From contig CABTWG010000019.1 of NCBI GenBank assembly GCA_902488455.1, positions 1-18,732 on the forward strand: a stretch of 18,732 nt of DNA. Direction: 5' to 3'. This stretch comes from an uncultured Peptoniphilus sp. (GTDB lineage Bacteria > Bacillota > Clostridia > Tissierellales > Peptoniphilaceae). This document shows, piece after piece, positions 1-7,108 of the stretch. Numbering within the stretch: position 1 is the stretch's first letter; every line of letters begins with the position of its first letter. The notes under the pieces are model-generated. The model ran no database searches. It was not told the origin of the DNA and saw nothing but the letters and a program-made list of their open reading frames with translations. A program made the position numbers and the translations under genes.

Positions 1-60
1 GCAATCCGTGAAGGTGGAAGAACAGTAGCATCAGGAGTAGTATCTAAACTTCTTGACTAA
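1..60 (+). CDS. tuf: Elongation factor Tu, C-terminal end only
   Basis: The frame beginning at base 1 reads AIREGGRTVASGVVSKLLD and then a TAA stop. This is the near-invariant C-terminus of bacterial EF-Tu (domain 3), the GTPase that brings aminoacyl-tRNA to the ribosome. Only 19 codons lie in the window, so completeness of the gene cannot be judged. A strong hairpin terminator follows directly. Confidence 0.93.
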   Translation, partial: AIREGGRTVASGVVSKLLD

Positions 61-70
61 TTAAAAATTT

Positions 71-98
71 AAAGCTGGATTAAGATCCAGCTTTTTTT
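71..98 (+). terminator. Rho-independent terminator of tuf
   Basis: AAAGCTGGAT (71-80) and ATCCAGCTTT (85-94) form a perfect 10-bp stem with the loop TAAG, followed by a run of T. It ends only 4 bases before the tRNA gene, which leaves no room for an ordinary promoter between them. Confidence 0.93.
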
Positions 99-102
99 GT
101 AA

Positions 103-178
103 GCGCCTATAGCTCAGTGGATAGAGCGTCAGTTTCCGAAACTGAAAGTCGGAGGTTCAATCCCTCTTAGGCGCTCCA
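103..178 (+). tRNA. tRNA-Arg, anticodon CCG
   Basis: A complete 76-nt cloverleaf is visible: acceptor arm GCGCCTA pairing with TAGGCGC, D arm GCTC/GAGC, anticodon arm TCAGT/ACTGA around the loop TTCCGAA, and T arm GGAGG-TTCAATC-CCTCT with one G-U pair. The CCA end is encoded at 176-178. Loop positions 34-36 are CCG, which reads the arginine codon CGG, rare in such AT-rich genes. The 5' end lies 4 bases after the poly-T of the tuf terminator, so it is probably released from a tuf read-through transcript or driven by a promoter hidden inside the terminator. Confidence 0.95.
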
Positions 179-199
179 GAAAAAAATGAGGAGGAAGAT

Positions 200-673
200 A
201 TGAAAGCATTAAAAAATATACTTATAGTAGTGCTAATAGCAGCACTTGGATTCTTAGGATACCTAGGTTACAAAAATATAGATAGAAATGACAATAAAGA
301 TAACAACACAGTCGTAGAGCAAGTTGACCAAGAACAAGAAGATAAAGACAATGAAGAAAATATCGCTGTCGATGAAAAGAATATCAACGACTTAAAAGAA
401 TATCTACTAGAAGATATAGCGATGGTAATAGTGGACCTAAGAGATGAAAATATCTATGGCGAAGGTCATATTGAAGGAGCAATCTCAATCCCTTATGGAA
501 GTATTGAAGAACTAAGTAAAACGAACCTACTAGACAAAGAACAAAACATCTATGTATACTCTTCCACCAAAGAAGAATCAGATCTAGGGGCTAAAAAACT
601 TACAGAGCTAGGATACACAAATGTTCACAGTCTTGGAAATATCGATGAATACGAAGGAGAATTGATACATTGA
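200..673 (+). CDS. Membrane-anchored rhodanese-like protein lacking the catalytic Cys
   Basis: The protein has 157 residues. Residues 6-24 are a hydrophobic N-terminal helix without a lipobox, so it is probably an uncleaved anchor. A very acidic, Asn/Asp/Glu-rich linker (about 28-62) follows, then a rhodanese fold (about 63-155): VDLRDENIYGEGHIEGAISIP (77-98) matches the family's DVR...GHIPGAINIP signature, and LTELGYTNVHSLG (134-146) matches the closing strand. In active sulfurtransferases the loop after the IYVY strand begins with Cys; here it reads YSSTKEES, with Ser121 in that place. Sulfur transfer by the usual mechanism is therefore unlikely, and a binding or regulatory role is an inference. 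AGGAGG at 189-194 fixes the start. The stop overlaps the TTG start of the next gene by 4 bases, so translation is probably coupled. Confidence 0.82.
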   Translation: MKALKNILIVVLIAALGFLGYLGYKNIDRNDNKDNNTVVEQVDQEQEDKDNEENIAVDEKNINDLKEYLLEDIAMVIVDLRDENIYGEGHIEGAISIPYGSIEELSKTNLLDKEQNIYVYSSTKEESDLGAKKLTELGYTNVHSLGNIDEYEGELIH

Positions 674-1830
674 AAGCATTAGAAAATATAAAGATTCTGG
701 ACTTCACAACACTTCTACCAGGACCGTATGCAACCATGGTGCTTGCAGACTTTGGAGCAGAAGTCATAAAGATAAGCTCAAAATCAAAACACGATTTAGT
801 TTTAGAATCAGAACCTAAGCTCGAAGGAATATCACAAAATCAACTTTGGTTAAATAGAAATAAAACCACCATATCATTAAATTTAAAGACCAAAGAAGCA
901 GTGAAAATAGTAAAAGAGCTGGCAAAAGACGCAGATGTGGTAGTAGAACAGTTTCGTCCAGGTGTGATGAAATCCTTGGGACTATCCTACGAAGATATAA
1001 AGGAAGTAAATCCAGAAATAATCTACTGCTCCATCACAGGATATGGACAGGATGGACCACTTTCAAATAGAGCAGGCCACGACATAAACTTTTTGGCAAA
1101 ATCAGGAATCATGGCATCTTCAGGAAGAAAAGACGAAGGACCAGTGCTATATTCAACCCAACTTGGAGACTTGGCAAGCGGCGCAAACAACGCAGTTATA
1201 GGAATACTTCTAGCGCTAAACTACAAGAATAGAACTGGAAAGGGACAATACATCGACATCTCAATGATGGACGGACTTATTCCACTTAACTCTCTTTACG
1301 GAAACGGCTACCTTGGCGGAGGAGATCTTCCAACACCAGAAGGAGACTTCTTAAACGGAGGATCTTGCTACGATTGCTACAGAACAAAGGACGACAGATT
1401 TATCTCAATAGGAAGCCTTGAACCCAAGTTTTGGAAAATATTTACAAGTGCAATAGAAAGAGAAGATCTAGCGAATAAATCCGCATATGATGCTTCCATA
1501 AAAGAAGAAATCAAAGCGAGAATGAAGGAAAAGACATTTGAAGAATGGATGGAAATCTTTAACGAGCTAGACGCCTGTGTAGAAGGAGTGCTAAACTTAG
1601 AAGAAGTAATAGAGGATCCACACACCAAGGGCAGAGGAATGGTAATCGAGTTTAAAGTTGGAGAAAAGACCACGAAACAGTTTGCAAACCCAGTTAAACT
1701 TTCAAAAACACCAGCAACCTATGACCATCCAGGTAGAGAAATCGGAGTAGACACAGAAAAAATATTGAAATCACTAAACTACACCGACGAAGAAATAGAA
1801 GGTTTAAGAGAGAAGGACGTATTTAAATAA
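670..1830 (+). CDS. Family III CoA-transferase / alpha-methylacyl-CoA racemase-like protein
   Basis: This 386-residue protein belongs to the CaiB/BaiF family. The N-terminal signature GPYATMVLADFGAEVIKI (about 17-34) and the GKGQYIDISMMDG segment (about 190-202) are typical. The family contains CoA-transferases, which use one catalytic Asp, and racemases of the MCR/AMACR type, which use a His/Asp pair. Here GHDIN places His137 and LGDLASG places Asp167, 30 residues apart, matching the 126/156 pair of mycobacterial MCR. That favours epimerisation of 2-methylacyl-CoA or a similar acyl-CoA over transfer, although the substrate is unknown. The length fits both groups. The start is TTG at 670, 9 bases after GGAGA and overlapping the upstream stop. 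The glyoxalase gene follows after 8 bases. Confidence 0.88.
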   Translation: MKALENIKILDFTTLLPGPYATMVLADFGAEVIKISSKSKHDLVLESEPKLEGISQNQLWLNRNKTTISLNLKTKEAVKIVKELAKDADVVVEQFRPGVMKSLGLSYEDIKEVNPEIIYCSITGYGQDGPLSNRAGHDINFLAKSGIMASSGRKDEGPVLYSTQLGDLASGANNAVIGILLALNYKNRTGKGQYIDISMMDGLIPLNSLYGNGYLGGGDLPTPEGDFLNGGSCYDCYRTKDDRFISIGSLEPKFWKIFTSAIEREDLANKSAYDASIKEEIKARMKEKTFEEWMEIFNELDACVEGVLNLEEVIEDPHTKGRGMVIEFKVGEKTTKQFANPVKLSKTPATYDHPGREIGVDTEKILKSLNYTDEEIEGLREKDVFK

Positions 1831-1838
1831 GGAGAAAA

Positions 1839-2228
1839 ATGGATTACAGAATATTACATCTTTGCCTAAGAGTTAAGGACTTAGAAGAATCGCTTAGATT
1901 CTATAGGGATGCAATGGGATTTAAAATCTCAGAAGAAAAAGACTTCCCAGAAGATAAATTCACACTTGTGTACTTGACAGACGAAGACGAAAACTTCGAA
2001 ATAGAACTCACTTACAACTACGACAGAGAAGAACCATACGTAGTTGGAGACGGATACTCCCACATGGCAGCAAGCGTAGTTGACCTAGAAGGTTCAAGAG
2101 AAAGACATCTTGAAATGGGATATAGCTGCACAGACTTAAAAGGACTACCAGGAGAAAAACCAAGATACTACTTTGTAACAGACCCAGACGGATACAGGGT
2201 AGAAGTAATAAGAAGAGAAAGTAAATAG
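1839..2228 (+). CDS. gloA: Glyoxalase I-like (VOC superfamily) metalloenzyme
   Basis: The protein has 129 residues and two beta-alpha-beta-beta-beta modules. All four metal ligands of GloA-type lactoylglutathione lyases appear at the expected sites: His7 (LHLCLRV), Glu56 (FEIELTYN), His75 (GDGYSHMA) and Glu122 (YRVEVI). The motifs PEDKFTLVYL and VTDPDGYRVEVI are also typical. The known reaction is isomerisation of the methylglyoxal-thiol hemithioacetal to S-lactoylthiol. Which thiol this organism uses is not visible. A methylmalonyl-CoA epimerase role was considered because of the racemase-like neighbour, but IELTYN and the spacing favour GloA. GGAGA at 1831-1835 directly follows the upstream stop and serves the ATG at 1839, so the two genes are one transcript. 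A terminator lies just downstream. Confidence 0.85.
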   Translation: MDYRILHLCLRVKDLEESLRFYRDAMGFKISEEKDFPEDKFTLVYLTDEDENFEIELTYNYDREEPYVVGDGYSHMAASVVDLEGSRERHLEMGYSCTDLKGLPGEKPRYYFVTDPDGYRVEVIRRESK

Positions 2229-2242
2229 AAATATAATTAAAA

Positions 2243-2271
2243 TAAACTGCTACAAATGTGGCAGTTTTTTT
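2243..2271 (+). terminator. Rho-independent terminator, copy 1 of a duplicated 29-mer
   Basis: AAACTGC (2244-2250) pairs with GCAGTTT (2261-2267). T-G, A-T and C-G pairs can extend the stem around the loop AAAT, and seven T follow. It ends the rhodanese/racemase/glyoxalase transcript. The same 29 bases recur at 2876-2904. Confidence 0.9.
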
Positions 2272-2456
2272 ATGTGATAAGCTGTAAGATCAAACACTAC
2301 ACAAGTAAAAAGATAAAAATAGCTTGAAACTTATAATTTGCTATGATAAACTTTTAATTAAATAAAAGAACAGATATAAACTTTCTAATTTTTAAACTAA
2401 ATTATAAATCACTTAAATTATAATTAGAAATTCTAATGGAAATTAAGGAGGGAGAA

Positions 2457-2846
2457 ATGAAAAAAGCAATAGTTTTTCTAGTTCTTGTATCGTTATTATT
2501 TACGTCCGGGTGTAATAAAGAATCGGAATATAAAAAAGAAATGGCAGGAAGGACTTTTTCCTCATATCAAGGCGCAATTGTTTTTGAAGAAGATGAAATA
2601 TTTGTATATCTATACACCTATTTATCAAGATTTTCTGATGAAGAAAGAGAACAAGAAATTGAAAGAATGCGTGAGTCTAAGGAAATAATAGGGGAATTGG
2701 ACGAAGCTTACAACGAAAAAATCATATCTAAAAACCCTCGAATAGAAGATGGAGTAATTAAAAGCGATTCTTTAGAAGATCTAAAGATAGATGAAAATGG
2801 ACATATAGTTTATAGAGGGATTGATTTTGTTGAAAAATTTAGGTAA
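2457..2846 (+). CDS. Small predicted lipoprotein of unknown function
   Basis: The protein has 129 residues from the ATG at 2457. AAGGAGGG at 2445-2452 sits 4-5 bases before that ATG; an in-frame ATG at 2436 lies upstream of this site and is rejected. MKKAIVFLVLVSLLFTSGC is a lipoprotein signal peptide, with Cys19 as the predicted lipidated residue (lipobox TSGC, a slightly unusual Thr at -3). The mature ~110 residues are charged and rich in Glu, Lys and Arg, with a helical stretch around DEEREQEIERMRESKE and no domain I recognise. The gene stands alone between two identical terminators. A weak TATAAT at 2332-2337 has no matching -35. The role is unknown; it is probably tethered to the outer face of the membrane. 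Confidence 0.75.
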   Translation: MKKAIVFLVLVSLLFTSGCNKESEYKKEMAGRTFSSYQGAIVFEEDEIFVYLYTYLSRFSDEEREQEIERMRESKEIIGELDEAYNEKIISKNPRIEDGVIKSDSLEDLKIDENGHIVYRGIDFVEKFR

Positions 2847-2875
2847 TTTGAAATGTTAATTATAAATTAAGTGTT

Positions 2876-2904
2876 TAAACTGCTACAAATGTGGCAGTTT
2901 TTTT
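2876..2904 (+). terminator. Rho-independent terminator, copy 2 of a duplicated 29-mer
   Basis: AAACTGC (2877-2883) and GCAGTTT (2894-2900) form the stem and seven T follow. It is identical over 29 bases to the terminator 633 bp upstream, and ends the lipoprotein transcript. Confidence 0.9.
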
Positions 2905-2953
2905 GTTTTAAAAATTTTTGAAATTTAAAAAAACTATAATATTTTATTTAAGA

Positions 2954-3049
2954 TTTTTGACAAAATAATATTTTTTGACAAGAAAATAGAAATAATATGA
3001 GATATAATTAATATTAATTATCAATATTGTATATAGAAAGAAGGTTAAT
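2954..3049 (+). promoter_or_regulatory. Promoter region of the transport operon with palindrome and repeated TTGACA
   Basis: TTTTTGACAA occurs twice, at 2954-2963 and 2972-2981, giving two candidate -35 boxes (2957-2962 and 2975-2980). A perfect TATAAT lies at 3003-3008, but the nearest TTGACA is 22 bases away, longer than the usual 16-18; TGAGAT at 2998-3003 has 17-bp spacing but is a poor -10. The perfect palindrome TAATTAATATTAATTA (3005-3020) covers the end of the TATAAT. The overlapping bases 3009-3023 match 12 of 14 positions of a Fur 7-1-7 site, though AT-richness makes this weak. AGAAAGAAGG before the ATG at 3050 is the ribosome binding site. A poorly spaced promoter would suit an activator such as the AraC protein of this operon. 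Confidence 0.45.
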
Positions 3050-4798
3050 ATGAAACTTTATAAGAAATTATTTTCCTATATGCCTGAAAGAAAGATTCAT
3101 GGAATACTTGCGGCGATGCTAGCTGTAGTTGGGAATTTATTGCAGTTCTATGCTTATTATTTAATTTGGATTTTGCTTAGAGATGTATTTTGTGGAGAAG
3201 ATCTAATGAACCTTAAGATTTTCTCTATAAAAATTCTAGTTCTCTTTGCCAGCTGTAGTATCTTCTACTTTGGCGGAACATGGATGAGTCACTTAGCTGG
3301 ATTTAGACTTGAAACTAGGCTTCGTGAAAAAGGACTTAGCCATCTACTTAGGGCTTCAAATACTTTTTTTGACACCCATAACTCTGGTGAGGTAAGAAAG
3401 ATAATTGACAACAACGTGGAACAAACACATATGATTGTCGCCCACCTCATAACAGATCAAACTATGGCAGCTTTAACTCCGATACTCATGATAGCCTTGA
3501 CCTTTGCAATTGACATCTATCTTGGAATATTTTTTGTAATCATCATTCTCTTTAGTATGTTTTTACTCTACAAGATGATGGGAGACCAATCATTTATGAA
3601 GAAGTACATGGAGAAGCTAGATGAAATGAATGCTGGGGCTGTGGAATATGTAAGAGGAATGCCAGTTGTGAAGATTTTTAACACGCCATTAATCGGTTTT
3701 ACAAAACTTTACGATTCGATCATAGTCTACAAGGACATGGTCTACAAATATTCAATGTCTTGCAGGATTCCATTCGTGTTGTTTCAATGGCTTTTAAATA
3801 TTTTTATAATCACGCCAGTCTTTCTAGCGATATTCATGGTTTCAAAAGGACAAGATCCTAATGTATGGGCGGCAAAAATTCTATTTTTCACTTTATTTAT
3901 GGGATTATTTTTCGTAGATTTAATGAAGATTATGTATGTTTCCATGTATGTTTTTCAAGCTAACTCTGCTGTAGATAATCTTGAAAATCTCTTCACAGAG
4001 ATGAAAGAAAAAGAAATAGTTTTTGGCACACAAAAAGATTTACAAAAGAAGAATATAATCTTTAAAAATGTTGATTTTTCATATGATGGAAAGAATAAGA
4101 TTTTACATAATTTTTCTTTAAATCTTGACGAGAACAAAGTATATGCTCTTGTAGGTAGCTCTGGATCTGGTAAGTCTACCATTGCTAAGTTAATCTCTGG
4201 ACTATATCCTGTGGATTCTGGAGAAATTTTAATCGGCGACAGGAATATTTCTTCTTACGATGGGGAAAGCTTGATGAAAAATATCGGCATAGTTTTTCAA
4301 AATCCTAAACTATTCCAAGGAATTTCGATTTTTGAAAATGTAAAACTCGCAAATAAAGATGCAGATGATGAAGAGGTCTACAAAGCCTTAAAGCTTGCCC
4401 GCTGTGATGACTTTATAGATAAGTTCAAGGACAAGTACGATGCGATAATAGGTGCTGAAGGGATAAATCTATCTGGTGGTGAAAAACAGAGGATCTCCAT
4501 TGCGAGAATATTTTTGAAGGATCCAAAGATAATTATCCTTGATGAAGCTTCTGCTGCTGCAGATCCGGAAAATGAATATGAATTACAGATTGCCTTTAAG
4601 GAACTTATAAAAGATAGGACGACAATTATGATTGCTCATAGGCTTTCTTCGATTCGTGGAGTGGACGAAATTCTACTGGTAGAAGATGGAAAAATTTTAG
4701 AGAGAGGAAGCCACGATGAACTCATGAAGGAAGATAGCAGGTATAAGAAGTTTATTGAAATGTACAATGAAGCAAATGAATGGAGGGTTGATCTATGA
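3050..4798 (+). CDS. ABC half-transporter, exporter fold (first subunit of a heterodimer)
   Basis: The protein has 582 residues. An N-terminal membrane domain of about six helices (about 15-320) is followed by a nucleotide-binding domain (about 335-575). ATPase motifs are intact: Walker A GSSGSGKST (369-377), signature LSGGEKQR (474-481), Walker B IIILDEAS (Asp498, Glu499) and the switch His530 in AHRLSS. The fold is that of multidrug and peptide exporters, but siderophore importers such as YbtP/YbtQ and IrtA/IrtB share it, so direction cannot be deduced. The next gene encodes a second half-transporter whose ATG overlaps this stop by 4 bases, implying a heterodimer. Placement beside a full ECF importer and an AraC regulator suggests handling of the same compound or its carrier. 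This is the first gene of a six-gene operon. Confidence 0.9.
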   Translation: MKLYKKLFSYMPERKIHGILAAMLAVVGNLLQFYAYYLIWILLRDVFCGEDLMNLKIFSIKILVLFASCSIFYFGGTWMSHLAGFRLETRLREKGLSHLLRASNTFFDTHNSGEVRKIIDNNVEQTHMIVAHLITDQTMAALTPILMIALTFAIDIYLGIFFVIIILFSMFLLYKMMGDQSFMKKYMEKLDEMNAGAVEYVRGMPVVKIFNTPLIGFTKLYDSIIVYKDMVYKYSMSCRIPFVLFQWLLNIFIITPVFLAIFMVSKGQDPNVWAAKILFFTLFMGLFFVDLMKIMYVSMYVFQANSAVDNLENLFTEMKEKEIVFGTQKDLQKKNIIFKNVDFSYDGKNKILHNFSLNLDENKVYALVGSSGSGKSTIAKLISGLYPVDSGEILIGDRNISSYDGESLMKNIGIVFQNPKLFQGISIFENVKLANKDADDEEVYKALKLARCDDFIDKFKDKYDAIIGAEGINLSGGEKQRISIARIFLKDPKIIILDEASAAADPENEYELQIAFKELIKDRTTIMIAHRLSSIRGVDEILLVEDGKILERGSHDELMKEDSRYKKFIEMYNEANEWRVDL

Positions 4799-6516
4799 AA
4801 AACTATTTAAAAGATAGATTTGCACTTACAGACAAGGGTGCAGAAGGAACCATCGTTGCCATTAAATATTCTACCTTAAAGAGTCTATCATACATGCTTC
4901 CTATGTTTCTTCTTATGTATGTCATGCAAGGTCTCTTGGGTCTAGGCAAGTTTAATCTCAAGATTTCTGTCATTGCATATATAGTAATTGCCCTTATAAT
5001 GATGTTTGTAATAAATAAAGATTACATCACAACCTATAATGAAACCTACAAAGAATCTGCAAATTTAAGGATTGAACTTTCTGAAATTATAAAAGATCTT
5101 CCCCTTAGTTTCTATTCAAAAAGAGATTTAACTGATTTTTCTCAAACGATTATGAAGGATGTAGAGGCAATGGAGCATGGTCTTTCTCATGCAGTTTCAG
5201 GTTTTTATGGCTTTATAATAAACCTAGTTATTATTTCCATTTTGTTGCTAATTGGAAATGTAAAGCTTGGTCTTGCAGTTATAGCTCCCATTTATATTTC
5301 TGCTATTTTGAATTTGACTTCCACCAAGATACAAAAGAAAGCGACGGCGACCTACTACAAAGAACAGAGAAAGTCTTCTAAGATGTTCCAAGAACTAATA
5401 GATCTATCCACTGAAATCAAATCCTACAATTTGACTGAAGAAAAGGAAAAAAGTGGCATTGACTTTGTTAGGTCCTTAGAAAAGAAACACATTAAGTCAG
5501 AACTGGGACAAGTTATACCCATTGTTTCTGCAACAGTTGTAGCAAACTTATCCCTAGCCCTTGCAATATATGTTGGATTAAATAGCTTGATAAATGGAGA
5601 AATAAATATCTTGTATTTTGCAGGCTACCTATTTGCTTCAGCAAGATTAATTGATGGAGTTGCAGCCTTCAATCAATTCTACGGAGAAATGATGTACATG
5701 GATTCTCCAATAGAAAAGATAAAGGCACTTAGATCAGAAGAAATCCAACCGGGAAGAGAAACAGAATTTAAATCATTTGATATAGAAGGAAAGAATGTAG
5801 AATTTTCTTATCTCGATGACAAAAAAGTCATAGATAATATTTCCTTTAGAGCCATCCAAGGCAAGACCACAGCATTGGTAGGACCATCAGGATGTGGAAA
5901 ATCAACCCTAATAAAATTGGTGGCAAGGCTCTATGATTACGACAGAGGAGAAATCCTAATTGATGAAAAAGAAATAAATAAATCGAGAACAGAAGATTTA
6001 TTTAAACATATTTCTATGGTGTTCCAAGATGTAATTCTATTTAACGGTTCTGTAATGGAAAATATAAGGCTCGGCAGACCTACTGCAAGTGATGAAGAAG
6101 TGCTAGAAGCTGCAAGGCTAGCGAGCTGTGACGAGTTTGTAAAGAAACTTGAGAATGGATACTATACGGAGATAGGCGAAAATGGCTCTAACTTATCTGG
6201 AGGAGAAAGACAGAGAATATCCATAGCTAGAGCCTTTTTAAAGGATGCAGAAATAATCCTTTTAGATGAAATTGCAGCATCGCTCGATGTGGAAAATGAA
6301 AAATATATCCAAGAATCTCTAAATAAATTAATTAAAAATAAGACGGTTATGATAGTTTCCCATAGGATGAAATCAATCAGAAATGTAGATCAAATCATAG
6401 TTATGAAGGATGGAAAGATAGAAGATTTTGGAAAACACGATGAACTTATAAAAAGTAGTAAAACTTACCAAAAGATGATTGAATCATCTAAAAAATCTGA
6501 AGAATTTATATATTAA
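4795..6516 (+). CDS. ABC half-transporter, exporter fold (second subunit of a heterodimer)
   Basis: The protein has 573 residues, with a six-helix membrane domain (about 25-310) and a nucleotide-binding domain (about 325-565). Walker A is GPSGCGKST (363-371), the signature LSGGERQR (467-474), Walker B IILLDE (Asp491, Glu492) and the switch His523. Both subunits therefore keep the catalytic Glu, unlike many heterodimeric exporters in which one site is degenerate, so both ATP sites may be competent. GGAGGG at 4782-4787 lies inside the upstream gene and the ATG overlaps its stop (ATGA), which points to coupled synthesis. The next gene, an ECF S component, starts 10 bases after the stop. The substrate is unknown. 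Confidence 0.9.
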   Translation: MKNYLKDRFALTDKGAEGTIVAIKYSTLKSLSYMLPMFLLMYVMQGLLGLGKFNLKISVIAYIVIALIMMFVINKDYITTYNETYKESANLRIELSEIIKDLPLSFYSKRDLTDFSQTIMKDVEAMEHGLSHAVSGFYGFIINLVIISILLLIGNVKLGLAVIAPIYISAILNLTSTKIQKKATATYYKEQRKSSKMFQELIDLSTEIKSYNLTEEKEKSGIDFVRSLEKKHIKSELGQVIPIVSATVVANLSLALAIYVGLNSLINGEINILYFAGYLFASARLIDGVAAFNQFYGEMMYMDSPIEKIKALRSEEIQPGRETEFKSFDIEGKNVEFSYLDDKKVIDNISFRAIQGKTTALVGPSGCGKSTLIKLVARLYDYDRGEILIDEKEINKSRTEDLFKHISMVFQDVILFNGSVMENIRLGRPTASDEEVLEAARLASCDEFVKKLENGYYTEIGENGSNLSGGERQRISIARAFLKDAEIILLDEIAASLDVENEKYIQESLNKLIKNKTVMIVSHRMKSIRNVDQIIVMKDGKIEDFGKHDELIKSSKTYQKMIESSKKSEEFIY

Positions 6517-6526
6517 GTAGGAAAGA

Positions 6527-7108
6527 ATGAATAAATTTGGAATTCGAGATTTAATAAATGCAGGAGTATTTTCACTTTTAACAGTAATGGCAACTTGGTG
6601 TGGAGGTATGATAGGTTTTATACCTGTACTTATGCCCCTAGTTCCATTTGCTTGCGGTTTACTTTCAGGACCTGTATTTATGCTTTATTCAACAAAGATA
6701 GATAAATTTGGAATGATCTTAATCATGGGAATAGTATTTGGACTTGTATTTTCAATGTCAGGTCATGGAGCAATAGTTTTTCCTGCTATAGTTTTATTGT
6801 CATTAATTTGTGAAATTATATTGAAAAAAGGTGGCTATAAGTCAATAAAAACTGCAAGACTAACCTACACAGTCTTTATGATTTTTGCAGCTGTAAATTT
6901 AATACCAATCTACTTTGCTAGAGATGCCTTTTTACAATCTTTAATAGATCAAGATTATGGGGCTGATTATGCAGAAAAACTACTCTCAGTTATGCCAAAC
7001 TGGTCCTTTATACCTGTAGTGCTACTAGGTATGCTCGGTGGATATATAGGATGTACCATTGGAATTAAAATATTAAATAAACATTTTAAAAAAGCGGGAA
7101 TGGCTTAA
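6527..7108 (+). CDS. ECF transporter S component, MptD/Trep_Strep type
   Basis: The protein has 193 residues and is very hydrophobic, with five or six membrane helices (roughly 10-32, 37-55, 59-80, 83-98, 107-127 and 154-178). Size, the Gly-rich first helices and the basic C-terminal tail NKHFKKAGMA fit the Trep_Strep (MptD) family of putative ECF substrate-binding subunits. In ECF importers the S component binds the ligand within the membrane and docks on EcfT. Here S, T and A genes are adjacent, as in group I systems with a dedicated module. The T gene starts on the last base of this stop codon. The ligand of this family is not established to my knowledge; assignment to the family is from remembered features and not from a profile search. 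Confidence 0.75.
   Translation: MNKFGIRDLINAGVFSLLTVMATWCGGMIGFIPVLMPLVPFACGLLSGPVFMLYSTKIDKFGMILIMGIVFGLVFSMSGHGAIVFPAIVLLSLICEIILKKGGYKSIKTARLTYTVFMIFAAVNLIPIYFARDAFLQSLIDQDYGADYAEKLLSVMPNWSFIPVVLLGMLGGYIGCTIGIKILNKHFKKAGMA

Noticed and set aside
2324..2347. Promoter TTGAAA...TATGAT upstream of the lipoprotein gene
   Set aside because: The boxes are only 12 bases apart, and such AT-rich matches are expected by chance here.
2485..2688. A 67-codon plus-strand frame overlapping the lipoprotein gene
   Set aside because: It is an alternate frame of the lipoprotein gene, which has the strong ribosome binding site and a clean signal peptide.
3050..6516. Bacteriocin or antibiotic export operon
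   Set aside because: There is no precursor peptide, modification enzyme or peptidase domain, and the ECF importer and AraC regulator are in the same operon; export of a drug cannot be fully excluded but is not supported.
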